From Otis tarda (taxonomy: Eukaryota > Chordata > Aves > Otidiformes > Otididae): DNA of 64,000 bases. The stretch covers positions 62,001 to 126,000 of the forward strand of contig JAPMTP010000087.1 of the NCBI GenBank assembly GCA_026413225.1, given 5' to 3'. Of this stretch, positions 19,151 to 29,906 are shown one piece after another (within the stretch, counting starts at the first letter, position 1; each line of letters starts with the position of its first letter). The notes beneath the pieces were generated by a model. The model was not told the origin of the DNA and made no database searches. It was given only the letters and a program-made list of their open reading frames with translations. Both the position numbers and the translations under genes were made by a program.

Positions 19151-19984
19151 ATGGGAAAACACGTACCTTCTATGTCTACCTCAATGGGAGGGGAAATATG
19201 AATGAAGTCTCCACTGGGATGTGTTCTTAAACATTGGGAGGATATAAGGGGAGACCCAATGACTAGGAAAAAAATATTGATACAATATTTTACAGTTGAT
19301 GTTATCTTGTAGAAGGGAAGGAAAGTGAGATGTGGTCCCCTATGTTGATTTGTTCTTTACTTTGAGAAATCAAAGATCCGATGGTTTTGGAATTAAAAAA
19401 AAAAAAAAAAAAGGAAAAAGGTTGAAAAGATCTTGTTTGGCTTGTAGTGTAGAAAGTGGTGTTTAAAATGTGGAACTGAAGAGGAAGACAGAATTCATGT
19501 GTTAAATTTCTGTGTTATCTTTATGTGTTGTCTGTAAGTGTTGATGCAGGTTTAACAAATGAAACAGTAGAAAAAGGGGGCAGAACACCGAAGCCCTGGT
19601 GGGAGCTGTAGAGTGGGACAGTTGAATGATGAGGGATTCAGTCCTGTCGCAGGGAGAACTGGAAGCCGACAAGACCAGACAGAACAAGGAGCGGCTCAAG
19701 CCCTGCCCCCCACTTGGACAAGCAGTAGGGGAACAAACCGGGGATGAGGTCGGGGTGTGGTAGAGGAATGGATAAAATAACCGCAATAGGAGTGAGATTG
19801 GGAAAATCAGTGTGCAAAGCGTGAAGAATGGTGGCATTGGAAAAATGAATGTCCTTATTCTGAAAAAGAACAAAAAACTGGCAGCAGAGCAGATGCCTTT
19901 GTCAGAGGTGCAAAGAGGACTGGGGGAGAATTCCCCAGCAGAACCCCTGGTTACAATCCAGCTGGGGACCCAAACCATGGGATT
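19151..19984 (+). pseudogene. ERV gag relic (unit A)
   Basis: An ATG with Gly in position 2 (MGKHVPSMST) opens matrix, interrupted by a stop after 16 codons. The frame goes on with SPLGCVLKHW and GDPMTRKK as in gammaretroviral Gag. At 19811-19855 a nucleocapsid zinc knuckle is seen as CAKREEWWHWKNEC, where CX2CX4HX4C has lost its second Cys to Arg. Most of capsid is unrecognisable. Confidence 0.75.
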
Positions 19985-20200
19985 TTTTTGGTTGATAGTG
20001 GAGCTATCTATTCAGTTTTAAGTACTTGTAGAAGAAAATTGAGTAAAAAGCATGTAGACCAAATTGGTGCCACAGGGAAAGCTGAAAAGAAATTTTTCTT
20101 TCAATCCTTAACTTTAAGGTGGGTAAACAATGGGGAATTGGCCAATTTTTCTATATACCAGAGTGTCCTGTTGCCTTATTGGGGAGAGATTTATTGAGCA
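19985..20200 (+). pseudogene. ERV protease relic (unit A)
   Basis: The aspartic protease signature is present as LVDSGAIYSVL (DSG at 19994-20002). It is followed by a degenerate remainder that ends at a stop near 20197. In unit A the frame is continuous with the zinc knuckle; in unit B a one-base shift just upstream puts them in different frames. Confidence 0.8.
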
Positions 20201-20269
20201 AATTGAAAGCACAAATTAGTTTTTAAAACTGTGAAATTCAATTGAATATACCCTAATCAAAAGCCAGAG

Positions 20270-21385
20270 AGGCAAGAATTTTTATGTTACAGACAACTTC
20301 AGAGCCATGTGAAATCCCTCAAGAAGTGGACAATGCAGTAACTCCTTTGGTGTGGGCTGGCGAAGTTCCCGGACATTCAAAAGCAGCAGAACCGGTAAAG
20401 ATTTTTCTAAAGGAAAGTACCAAACGGCTAAGACAAAACAGTACCCTTTAAAATTAGAAGCTGGAAGAGGCCTTGAGAAAATAATTGAATTTTTTTTTTA
20501 AATATTGACTGTTAGTCAAATGTGAATCAGTATTCAATACTCCCATTTTACCTGTGAAAAAGCCAGAAAGTGGAGAATATAGGTTAGTACAAGATTTTAA
20601 TAGCAATAAATTTAATAGTTCAAGATATTCACCCCTTAGTGGCAAACCCGTATACCTTGTTGAGAGCTTTAAAAGAAAATCACAAGTGGTTCACAGTATT
20701 GGACTTATAGAATGCCTTTTTCTGTATTTCCCGTGACAAAAACAGTCAGGCATATTTTGCCTTTGAACTGGAAAATCCCACAACTGGGCAGAAGACTCAG
20801 CTCACCTGGGTAGTGCTACCTCAAGGATTTAAAAATAGCCCAACGATCTTTGGAAATCAATTGGCTAAGGAATTAGAAACACGCAAAATAATTTATCCTG
20901 AAAGACTGGTGTTGCAATACGTAGATGACATTTTAATAGCCACAGAGAAGAATATTTCAACTTGACTACTAACCTGCTAAATTTCTTGGGCCAAAGTGCT
21001 AACAGATTTTCCAAGAAGCAAGCACAGATTGGAAAAGAGACTGTCATGTATTTGGGATTTGAAATCACACAGGGACAAAGACGACTTGGAAATGAGAGAA
21101 AAGAGGCAATTTGCTAAATGCCGGAGCCAAAAGGAGCTGCAAACATTTCTGGGAATGGCTGGCTGGTGTCACCTGTGGATTAAAGGAATCAAAGGAGGGA
21201 CCCCTTGTGTGGGGACCTAAAGTTCGAAAGGCATTCCAGAATGTGAAGGCAGCTCTGATGTCCACTCCTGCTCTAGGGTTGCCTGATTTAACCAAACCCT
21301 TTGAACTGTTTGTTCATGAAAGACAACACTCGGCTCTCAGCAAAATCCTTTCTCAGAAAAATGGAGCATGAAGAAGACCGGTTGG
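20270..21385 (+). pseudogene. ERV reverse transcriptase relic (unit A)
   Basis: Segments in changing frames show KPESGEYRLVQDFN (finger/palm start), LPQGFKNSPTIFG, the polymerase active site LQYVDDIL (YVDD at 20918-20929) and a connection-type stretch ([20 protein letters not shown]). Stops and frameshifts occur throughout. The downstream part is separated from RNase H by the CR1 insertion at 21586. Confidence 0.88.
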
Positions 21386-21585
21386 TTATTTCTCCACACA
21401 ATTGGACAATGTTAGCCAAGGATGACCAGGTTGTCTATGAGCTGTAGCAGCAACTGTCCTTCTGATTTAAGAAGCTCGTAAGCTGACAACGGGACAGCCA
21501 AGAACAGTTTATGTACCGCATATGGTACTTTCTGTTCCGGAACAGAGAGGAGGACACTGGTTATCCCCAAGCAGGATGCTCAAAC

Positions 21586-22505
21586 ATCATAGAATCATAG
21601 AATCATAGAATGGTTAGAGTTGGAAGGGACCTTCAAAGGTCATCTAGTCCAACCCCTGCAAGAGCAGGGACATCCCTGACTAGATCAGGTTGCTCAGAGC
21701 CTCATCCAGCCTGGCCTTGAACATTTCCAGGGATGGGGCATCCACCACCTCTCTGGGCAACCTGTTCCAGTGCGCTACAACTCTCATTGTAAAAAATTTT
21801 TTTCTAATATCTAATCTAAACCTACCTCCTTCTAATTTAAACCCATTACCCCTTGTCCTATCACAACAGGCCCTACTGAACAGCTTCTCCCCATCTTTCC
21901 TGTAGGCCCCCTTGAGGTATTGGAAGACCGCTATCAGGTCTCCCCGGAGCCTCCTCTTCTCCAGGCTGAACAGCCCCAACTCTCTCAGCCTGTCCTCATA
22001 GGAGAGGTGCTCCAGCCCTCTGATCATCTTGGTGGCCCTTCTCTGGACCCTTTCCAACTGGTCCATGTCCTTCTTGTGTTGGGGACTCCAGAACTGGACG
22101 CAGTACTCCAGGTGGGGTCTCACCAGGGCAGAGTAGAGGGGCAGAATCACCTCCCTCGACCTGCTGGCCACGCTCCTCTTGATGCAGCCCAGGATGCGGT
22201 TGGCCTTCTGGGCTGCAAGGGCGCATTGCCCGCTCATGTTGAGCCTCTCGTCTACCAGCACTCCCAAGTCTTTCTCCTCAGGGCTGCTCTCAATCCATTC
22301 TCCGCCCAGCCTGTATTTGTGCCTGGGATTGCCACGACCCAGGTGCAGGACCTTGCACTTGGCCTGGTTGAACTTCATGAGGTTGGCACGGGCCCACCTC
22401 TCCAGCCTGTCAAGGTCCCTCTGGATGGCATCCCTCCCTTCCAGCGAGTCGACGGCACCACACAGCTTGGTGTCATCGGCGAACTTGCTGAGGGTGCACT
22501 CTATC
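21586..22505 (-). mobile_element. CR1 LINE fragment nested in ERV pol (unit A)
   Basis: Its 3' end is at the left (three ATCATAGA repeats). The minus-strand ORF 21680-22525 encodes the C-terminal part of CR1 ORF2 without interruption: [10 protein letters not shown] (the RT YADD/FADD box), [21 protein letters not shown] and [10 protein letters not shown]. It is 5'-truncated at the FADD motif, so it cannot move by itself. It splits the ERV between RT and RNase H. TSDs were not evident. Confidence 0.95.
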
Positions 22506-23390
22506 AAATTGTCCTGTTGGAACAAGATGATGTCAAATTGAAAACAACTACAACAATAAATCCTGCCATCTTTTTAAGTTCAACAGAACAGGAAGTTCTA
22601 AGTCACGACTGTCTACAGACCATCAAACAAGTTTATTCCAGCAGAAGTAACAGAAGAGTGAACATATTCCTGACCCAGAATTCGAGATACGTACTGATGG
22701 AAGCAGCTTCGTGAGAAACGGAACAAGATTGGCTGGATATGCAATAACAACAACAAACTCTGTTAAAAGAAATAATATCATGGTTTGGAATCCCCAAAAG
22801 AATGTCATCAAATAGAGGTCCTCATTTTGTAGCTGAAATTATTCAAATATTGAGCAACATTCTGGGAATTAAATTGAATTTACACACTCTTTGAAGGCCA
22901 CAATCTACTAGATAAGTAAAATTTGTCAGAAAATATCTTTAAAATGGCCTCATGCTCTTCCTTAAGCACTGCTGAGAATCAAGATTCAATCCAGATCTAA
23001 GACTAAAATTAGTCCATATGTTAATGTATGGAAAATCTTATCAGACTCCAGCCCTTGTTCAAAATGGGACTGTTCCTGGGGATAATGAAATGGAATTGTA
23101 TTTGATACCCCTTGGAAGAACTCTGAATGCTTTAAAAGGATATGGAACTGCCACAGAGCCTCTTTCTTTAGATTCCCCAGTTCACCATTTTCAACCAGAT
23201 CATGTGTACCTGAAAATCTGGGAATCAGAATCTCTTCAATAAAAATGGAAAGAACCATATCAGGTGCTTCTAGCAACATATACAGCCCCTAAATTTGAAA
23301 ATATTGATCCTTGGATTCATTATTTGAGAGTCAAGAAGCACTGCCTCCAAAACAGAAACAATGGATTTCTAAAGAAACGTGTCATTTAAA
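22506..23390 (+). pseudogene. ERV RNase H and integrase relic (unit A)
   Basis: RNase H is recognisable by the TDGSSF box (22693 onward) and AGYAITT. Integrase follows as NRGPHFVAEI (22811-22828), in which the second catalytic Asp has become Asn, then SKTKISPY and the C-terminal WKEPYQVLL...DPWIHY. These are gammaretrovirus-type signatures. Multiple stops. After 23.4 kb only an AT-rich remnant is left where env should be. Confidence 0.85.
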
Positions 23391-23567
23391 GTTAACAGTC
23401 TCTCATTTTTAATGAATTAGACAAAATCATACCAAAATAATGAAATCTATGCAAGGGAATTTTAGTAGTAATGTTAATAATACTTTTTGTTTTACTGATT
23501 ATGGAGATTACTTAGAAGTAAATGAGACTTACTGAAAAAAATTAAAGAAATCTCAAAGCGGGGAAAT

Positions 23568-23637
23568 GAAATAAAGAAGTGCCTGCTTCTTACCTTCTCA
23601 TTGCTGTTAAGGAGTTTTATTCCGGATTTCGGTAACA
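23568..23637 (+). mobile_element. Remnant of ERV 3' LTR (last ~70 bases, unit A)
   Basis: AAAGAAGTGCCTGCTTCT to TTCCGGATTTCGGTAACA repeats the end of the 5' LTR at 18475-18544 with several substitutions. U3 and env are deleted. It abuts directly the start of the second minisatellite array. Confidence 0.88.
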
Positions 23638-24080
23638 TAAGGGGCTGGGGGACGGCATCCCCTGCAAGGTGCCCGGGAGGGGGAAAATCCCGGGGATCCC
23701 TCCCGCAAGGAGCGCGGGTGGGGGGTGTCCCAGCCATCCCTCTGCAAAAGGCTGGGGTGGTGGGGAAGCCTCCTGCAAGGAGCTGGGGGGTCCCCCTGCA
23801 CGGAATGGGGGGAGGGGGCTGCAAGGAGCCTGGGGGGATCCCTCCTGCAAAGATTTAGGGGGTCCTTCCTGCAAGGAGCTGGGGACGTCCTGGGGGTCAT
23901 CTTGCAAAAAAAAGAGGGGGTCCTTTCCGCAAAGACCTGGGCGGTTCCCGCAGGTTCTTCCTGTGAGGAATCGGGGGGGGTGTCCCTTCAGCCAGGAGCC
24001 TGGGATCTCTCCTGCTAGGAGCTGGGAGGGGACTGGGGTCCTTCCCCTAAGGTCTGGGGGTCCCCCGCAATCCCCCCCGC
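23638..24080. repeat. G-rich minisatellite, right array (unit A)
   Basis: It starts TAAGGGGCTGGGGGACGGC, the same start as the left array at 17067, and keeps the same order of monomers for about 200 bases before diverging. It ends just left of the EFHD2-like exon, that is, in its intron 1. Confidence 0.9.
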
Positions 24081-24086
24081 ACTCAC

Positions 24087-24352
24087 TGTCGGGAGAGCCG
24101 CTCCATGGCGCGCAGCTGCCGCCGGCTGCACTCCCGCAACTCCCCGGCGGGGCTGAACACCCGCCGGCCGCCCCCCCGGCCGAGCCCTCGCCCCCAGCCG
24201 GCCCACCGGGCTCCCCGCTCCCCGCTCCGGGTTCCGCCGCCCCGACAGCTCCTCCGCCGCCGCCGCTGTCCGGGTGGCCCCCGCCCCGCCTGCGCCCACC
24301 CGCTGCGCCTCCCCCCGCAGCCCCGGGGCTCTCCCAGGGATGCTGCTGCCAC
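24087..24352 (-). CDS. EFHD2: EFHD2-like exon 1 (unit A)
   Basis: In a CpG island, a minus-strand frame ends RRVFSPAGELRECSRRQLRA then MERLSRQ and a consensus donor GTGAGTGCG (24081-24086). EFHD1/EFHD2 exon 1 ends with RRVFNPYTEFKEFSRKQIKD and MEKMFKQ just before the first EF hand, so residue pattern and exon end both agree. The N-terminal part is Arg/Gly-rich and unlike EFHD2. No EF-hand exon is found in the window, so this is an orphan first exon. EFHD2 is the gene downstream of FHAD1 in human, in the same orientation, which supports the call. Confidence 0.62.
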
Positions 24353-25598
24353 CCCTTGGGATCACGGCCTTCTCCAGCCCCCTCTCAACGCATCCACAGA
24401 CCCCGGCCCCCCTCCCAGCTCCATCCCTCGGCTACGGGGCGGGGGGGCCCAGGGTGGGAGGCAGGCAGTGCCCACCCCAAACCCATCCCTTGCACCCCCA
24501 GATGATGCCCGCAGCACAAGGGTCAACCTATGTGGGCACACAAGGATGCACCTTGTCCCCAAAATCAGCCCAGTCCTGCCCATGGAGGGGAGCCCTCGCC
24601 AGATTTAAGGGGGAAACATGGGATGCATCCATAACCAGAGCCCTGCGGCACGGCCGCTCGCCCCCTGCTCAAAATTGGGCATCGGGCACCGGCCGTCGCA
24701 CACCCCGGGGTGCCCCTGGGGAGGCCCTGCCAGAAAACGTGCCCACAGACGTTTCTGCGTCAGCAAGCCACAGCCCCTCTGTGCTGCTTTTAGGCTTTTT
24801 CATCCCATTAAAAAAGAAAAAAATAAATATAACAAACCCTCAAAACCCCCCGCCGGGGCTGCGCTCACACCCACATTAGCCTCGGCTGAAAGGAGCTGCA
24901 GAGGCCTCGGCACAGCCTGCTCCGCGCGATGCGAGGGCAGAGCGGCTGCAGGGGCCACGTGCGCTCGAGCTGCCCGCTCCCTGCACAGACCCCCACCCCA
25001 AAACGCCGCTGCTCCCCAGAAACCAGGCTCTGCTCTCGCCCTCGGGAACGCAAACGGTGGCGGCAGGGCTGCATCTGATCGTGACGGCGGGCGAGCGAGC
25101 CCGCGTCAGTGCCGCATCCCCGCTGACCGGGACTTGGCTCTCCTCTCACCCGGCCGCTGTAACACATGGGCACGGCCGACGTGGCTCTTCTTCCTCCCTG
25201 CCCAATACCACATGGCAGCTCGTTCCAGCGTTCTTGGCATCCCACGTCCCACGTTTCCCACATGCCCTAGGCTCCAGCTTCCCTGGGACGCGGTGGGGAC
25301 GGGGGGTCACGGGATTTGCACTCGTATGGGGACAATTCCGTACATACACGCACACAGGAAAAAAAAAATAAAACACCAGGCTACAGTAACTCAACCTTTT
25401 CTAACAACAAAAAACGCACTATTACAGAAAACAAAGGTCCTACACACACCAGAGTCACGCCAACGGGCCCAAAAATCTACGAGTCTCCTCAAAACAAACC
25501 CACACCTCGTTCGGCATCCAAAACTAGAGAGTCCACAGCGCAATGATCCATGCCTGCTGTAGGCCTTCACCTTCCAAAGGCCCACATGCGGCCCCCTC
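24353..25598. other. Interval between EFHD2-like exon and FHAD1-like 3' end
   Basis: GC-rich left half with CpG clusters (24.9-25.15 kb), probably the EFHD2-like promoter side. The right half is mixed, with short A-runs near 24.81 and 25.36 kb. No exon, RNA gene or transposon recognised. Confidence 0.5.
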
Positions 25599-25698
25599 CT
25601 ACGCGCCTCGTCTCTTGGCAGGTTCTGCCGTGGGCTCTCTGGCCTTCTGCTTGCCCACGCAGACAGGCTGCTGGGCTTGCAGGGACTCTTCTTTCAGC
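25599..25698 (-). CDS. FHAD1: FHAD1-like terminal exon E21, unit B gene
   Basis: Acceptor TTTTGTGCAG is followed by LKEESLQAQQPVCVGKQKAR and a tail EPTAEPAKRRGA then TAG. Sequence left of 25618 is unrelated to the other cassette, so the last seven residues are specific to this junction. No AATAAA was noticed directly downstream on the minus strand. Confidence 0.65.
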
Positions 25699-26545
25699 CT
25701 GCACAAAACGGGAGGGGGAAAGGCGTCCGTCACCGCGTCAACCCCCCAAAACACAGCTGGCCTCCGCACTTGAACCCCTCCTAGGACCCTCCCCACACCA
25801 TGGGGTGATGCTGAAGGACATGGGAGCAGCAAGCGCCTTGCTCGGACCGGCAAAAACTTCAGCAGGCACTTTCCCTGTGCCCATTCCTCGTGCCCTGGAC
25901 AGCCCTTCCCATCGGCTCCCACGCCTGGCTCTGTCCCGCTGACACCGGCCCTCCACCCCAGCCGATGCTGCCGCTCTCCCTGGGTCCGGCCCGTCCGCAC
26001 CAGGGAATTTGCCAAGGGTCCCCCGACTCTGCCACTGCCTGACTGCGCTGGGCCCTGCGAGGCACCCAGAGGACGTCTCTCTGCTTCTCCTCACCATTCT
26101 GCTTTGGACCATACCAACACGGGACCAGTCCTGGCCAGCGGCACAACCAGGCGTGTATCGCTGCCGCGAGGCTGCACCACTCCTTCCCCCGAGTTTCCCG
26201 TCGCTTTGCAGCCCAGGACCTTGTCTCACTCGGACCCGCGGCCACCCACAGCCACCCGGCCTCTGGTACCTCTTGCTCTCATGAAGCTTCATCATTTCTT
26301 CTTTCTTCTCCAGGCAGCTCTGGAGGTTCTTGAGCTTTTCCAACAGCTCCTCCACGTGTTTCTGCCTCTGCAGCCCTGCTTGTATCCTTTCCTCCTGAGG
26401 GTGCTGCTTCAGAGACCGCGTTCCTGACAGCTCCTTCATCTTCACCAGGCTTGCCAGAGCACTAATGATGTCAACGTACTGCGGAAAGCCCCGGGAATGC
26501 ATTATTTCCTCGGCCTGACAATTCCTCTGCCACCTACCATCACCC
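25618..26545 (-). repeat. First copy of FHAD1 3' cassette (3' end of unit B gene)
   Basis: Homologous to 11954-12880. The right side continues into intron and E19 of the same gene, so this is the copy in its natural upstream context. The left border is a junction inside E21. Confidence 0.9.
26270..26478 (-). CDS. FHAD1: FHAD1-like E20, unit B gene
   Basis: The 209-base exon starts YVDIISALASLVKMKELSG directly after ELSEKM of E19 and both are in phase 0. The join reproduces the FHAD1 order ALELSEKL-YLDMSK. Donor GTACCAG; ends with two bases completed by E21. A coiled coil with KKEEMMKLHESKR at the end. Confidence 0.9.
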
Positions 26546-26952
26546 TGCTCAGCCACCTGCTCTCATTCTGCTCCACTGAGGGAGACAGACAACGCCGCGA
26601 GGAACCTGCTGCACTCCCCTTCCCACTTTGTCTACTTTCCACGCGTGCTTTCCCTGGGTGAGCTTCCCACGGACCGTACCCTCTCCTCAAGGATCAGCCC
26701 CGACTCCCGGAGGGAAACAGCCCCAGAGAGCTGAGATGGGAAGGGGAGAAGGATGCGCTGTTGCGTTTCCAGGCATCCTGAGACGTCCCGGCAGACGCCT
26801 GGCGTGCCCTGGCACCTGCCATCCACACTTTGGCCTCACCCACATTCCCGCAAGGACCCTGACGCTCATCGCTCACTTCCGAAATGTGTTTGAAACCACT
26901 CTCCCCTCTACGAGCGCTGGGTACCGTTTCTACACGTCTGTCGCTGACCTAC

Positions 26953-27048
26953 CATCTTCTCGCTGAGCTCCATCGCCTTAAACACCTCCGAGCTCGTTGC
27001 CCCATCGGCGGCCTCGTACGCAGCCCCGTGCGAAACGGCGTCCGGAGC
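26953..27048 (-). CDS. FHAD1: FHAD1-like E19, unit B gene
   Basis: The 96-base exon has acceptor CTGTCTGTGCAG and donor GTAGGTCAG. It encodes APDAVSHGAAYEAADGATSS and EVFKAMELSEKM, in phase 0 on both sides. The ALELSEK motif preceding E20 is a good FHAD1 landmark. Confidence 0.88.
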
Positions 27049-28201
27049 CTGCACAGACAGGGAAAGAGCAATGGAGCCGCCGCACTGCCTGGCGCTGGGC
27101 CGAGCTGCCTTGTGCGCCTGCCTTCCGCTGCACGGGACAGGCTGCCCCGGCAATGCCGCGGTCCGCAGCCTCCCACCCCGGCCAGCTCCAGGCATCCTGG
27201 CTTTCCCGCCGAGGCCGCAGGCACCATAAACCATGCCCTGCCTTCTCACCTTGGCAGTCGCTGGTGCTGTTCCTGGTGCTGGTGCCGGCTCCTTCACAAG
27301 ACCCCTTTTTTCAGCCAACGTTCCCCGGCAAGCCTTTCACCAGGACCACTCGCGGCTCCGAACCCTTCTTCTTGCCAGCTGGAGGCAAACAAACACCCAC
27401 CGCCATGTGCCACTCTCCGTACGACACGCTGCGCCTTCCCAGCTCGGCCCCTTGGAGCCTCGCCGGGTGGCCTGGGCTCGGAGACGGGCACAGGCCACGG
27501 AGAACAGCCTGCACGCGCCCGCCCTGCAGATAGCGCTACCCCAGCCTCTGGCCATGGCTTTCCCTACATATTTAGCATGCAACCCTACTTCCCTGGGGGA
27601 CAATTCGGAGATTGCACCCCTCACTGCTCCTCTACTTGGGAGCTTCTACCAGCGATGGCACCGCTTCTCCACACTGCTCTCCGTGCAGGGAGAGACCCAA
27701 GGGAGAGCGACCGAATGGGAATGGCCGAGGGCTGGCAGAGGACTCTCACACCGCACGCTAATCCCAAGGCTTTAGGAGACCCAGGGCTCCATTCCTTGAG
27801 GCGCTGGCTGCTCTCGCTTGCCTCGAGGAGCGCAGCAGCTGAGCGCGGGAGCCCTCACGCACAGCGCCGGGCGCCTGCTCGCTGCTGGCTCCCACTGCGC
27901 GGCAGCTCCTGCTGCCAAGCCCTTCGCTGGCCGCCTCCTGCCAACGCCACCTCCTCACATGGCACCAAGCGCTTTTCTGAAGCCTGGCACTTTTTCTTCT
28001 GCAACGCTTTCCTATCACCTGCGCACACTACCATGCACGGGAGAGCTGCCTTTGCATGGGAACAGCCTGAGCCCCATGCACGTGAGGAGCCTGTGCCCCT
28101 GGCATGGCCCATTGCCCCCTCCTCCGCGTTACGGGCTCCACCACGCCTGTCAGGCCCTAACGGATGCCTCTTCCCCCTACAGCCCTGACAGCCTCACTTA
28201 C
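27049..28201. other. Intron between E18 and E19, unit B
   Basis: E18 ends in phase 1 and E19 begins in phase 0, so at least one unseen exon is needed here. A candidate lies on the minus strand with EPAPAPGTAPATAK followed by donor GTGAGAAGG at 27243-27249. Another possibility begins after CCTCCAG near 27393 (GKKKGSEPRVVL). Neither is convincing alone. Confidence 0.4.
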
Positions 28202-28333
28202 CTGAGGACTGACTCTCCTCCAGCATCTTCAGTCTCCCCGGAGCTCGTCCATGCCTGCTTTTTGGCGCCGGATCGTTTCCTCGTGCCTCTGGTCTCGGCA
28301 CCACATGCCCAGGTTGACCAAGGCCCACGCCGG
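28202..28333 (-). pseudogene. FHAD1: FHAD1-like E18, unit B (one-base deletion)
   Basis: Same exon as 97-229 and 62222-62354, but the C run reads CCCC (28236-28239) instead of CCCCC. On the minus strand the frame becomes GAG CTC CGG GGA GAC TGA, a stop a few codons later. Splice sites are intact. Confidence 0.85.
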
Positions 28334-28713
28334 CTGCAGGAAGAAGCAGCCCAGTCAGTTCTCGCCCAAATCGCCTCCGGGTCAACACGAGCTCAGCTTG
28401 ACCCCGGCTTAGACACCGCCACGCTGAAAGACGCCGCTCCCTCAGCAGCTGCCAAGAGCCAAGCCCATGGGGCGTCTCTCCCCACAGCCTCCTGGCAGAT
28501 TGGTGGGGTACAGCAGCGGCAGGAGAGACCCCTTACGTGGTCCCCTGTGCCGGCATCAGCCCTGCAAACGCTCTGGAGAGCTGGGAGAGGGACGGCGCGT
28601 GGCTCTCAGTGGCTCCCTCAGCGTTTTTCTCTGGCACTTGGCGCCACCGCAGAGGATTTTATTGCCTTGGACACAGGCACACCGATCCGCTCGGTGGCCT
28701 GCCTTTCTACGTG

Positions 28714-28905
28714 ATCATAGAATGACAGAATGGTTTGGCTTGGAAGGGACCTTTAAAGCCCATCCAGTCCAACCCCTGCAAGGAGCAGGGACATCTCCAA
28801 CCACACCAGGTTGCTCAGAGCCCTGGCCAACCTGGCCTGGAATGTTTCCAGGGATGGGGCATCCACCACCTCTCTGGGCAACCTGCGCCAGTGCTCTACC
28901 CATGA
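28714..28905 (-). mobile_element. CR1 LINE 3'-end fragment (unit B)
   Basis: Orthologous to 626-830, with the same ATCATAGAATGACAGAATGG terminus and the same 5' truncation. Confidence 0.92.
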
Positions 28906-29797
28906 TGTTCTACTGATCGCATGTGGGATTCTCTTCTGCGCTACACCCCTGCACACAGACCCCCGCGGTTCCCTTGCTTGCTGCATGGCCCCAAACATCC
29001 AGACACTCAGGAGAAGGGAGGCCCTTCATCCCACCCTGCCCACTGCTGCAAGCTCCCCGCTCGGCTCTGGCCGCTGTCGCCCCGCCATTCGCTCTCAAAC
29101 AACAGCTTTGCCTGGGCTGCACCTCTGGCGCCCGGCGCTTCCCCTCCCCATCGCTACGTGCGCACCAGGGCAGGCGCTACCTCCCGCTCAGCGTCAGGCT
29201 CCGAGTCACCGCCTGCCACCCAGCCTTCCTCGCTGGCACGCCCTCTGCCACCCTTGCCGTACAGGATGTACGATTCCTACAGTCCCTCCAGCTGCTGCCG
29301 CAGTCACCTTGCAGTTCTTCCCTTTTCCCGTGCCAGGGAACTCAAAAGGGGATTCAGCGCGGAGGACAAAAGACCCTCCATTCCCATCCGGTGCAACACG
29401 CTACCCCTGCTCCTGCTCGCTCAGCCCTGTCACTGCTTTTGTGGCGCCAATACCACCAGCAAGGTTGGGAAAAGGAGCCAACGCTTGCAGATCTTCCCCT
29501 CCATCGTCCCCGCCTCTGCTTGGCAATCAGCACAGCCATCTGCACACACCACACCTCGTGCTTCCAAAGTACTGCGCCTACATCCAGCTCCTCACCCGCT
29601 GGCAATGCCCGCGCAGGAGCACGGCTGACGCGGCTCGTGGGTGCCACGGGCAGCCCTGCTCCTGCCTTTGGCCAGCTCGCAGCACGCCTGAGGCGGGCTG
29701 GGGCACTGGCCACTCTCACCGGCACACTGACAAACACCACGTGCGCCATCGATACCCTCAGCAAACCCAGAGCTCGGCAGCCTCCGCGCGGACTCAC

Positions 29798-29906
29798 CCT
29801 CCCAAAGGCTTCAGCCACCTTCGCCGGTATCCAGGGAGCCTGCTTCACCTTCAGCACCGCTTCACGCGAGGCGTCCCTCAGCGCCTGACACTCTGCTCGG
29901 GCTTGC
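29798..29906 (-). CDS. FHAD1: FHAD1-like E17, unit B
   Basis: The 109-base exon matches A's 1712-1820, with VKQAPWIPAK in place of VEEAPRIPAK. Phases to E16 and E18 are kept. Confidence 0.83.

Larger units (their letters stand above)
1..28105. repeat. Tandem unit A (shortened copy of a ~34-kb unit)
   Basis: Position 1 onward aligns with 28106 onward and with 62126 onward. Unit A is about 5.9 kb shorter than unit B because its left part (1-6.2 kb) has internal deletions: the A-to-B offset grows from about 28.1 kb to 30.3, 32.5 and finally 34.0 kb across this interval. From 6.2 kb rightwards the offset stays at 34.01-34.02 kb and only scattered substitutions and homopolymer indels are seen. 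The left 6 kb is visibly more diverged from B than B is from C. Confidence 0.93.

Noticed and set aside
21920-22714. 264-codon plus-strand frame opposite the CR1 ORF
   Set aside because: It is the complement of the conserved CR1 ORF2 frame and runs on into ERV sequence.
24100-24400. Bidirectional coding from the EFHD2-like CpG island
   Set aside because: Plus-strand frames (MARSCRRLHS and others) are shadows in CpG-rich DNA and change between units because of C-run indels.
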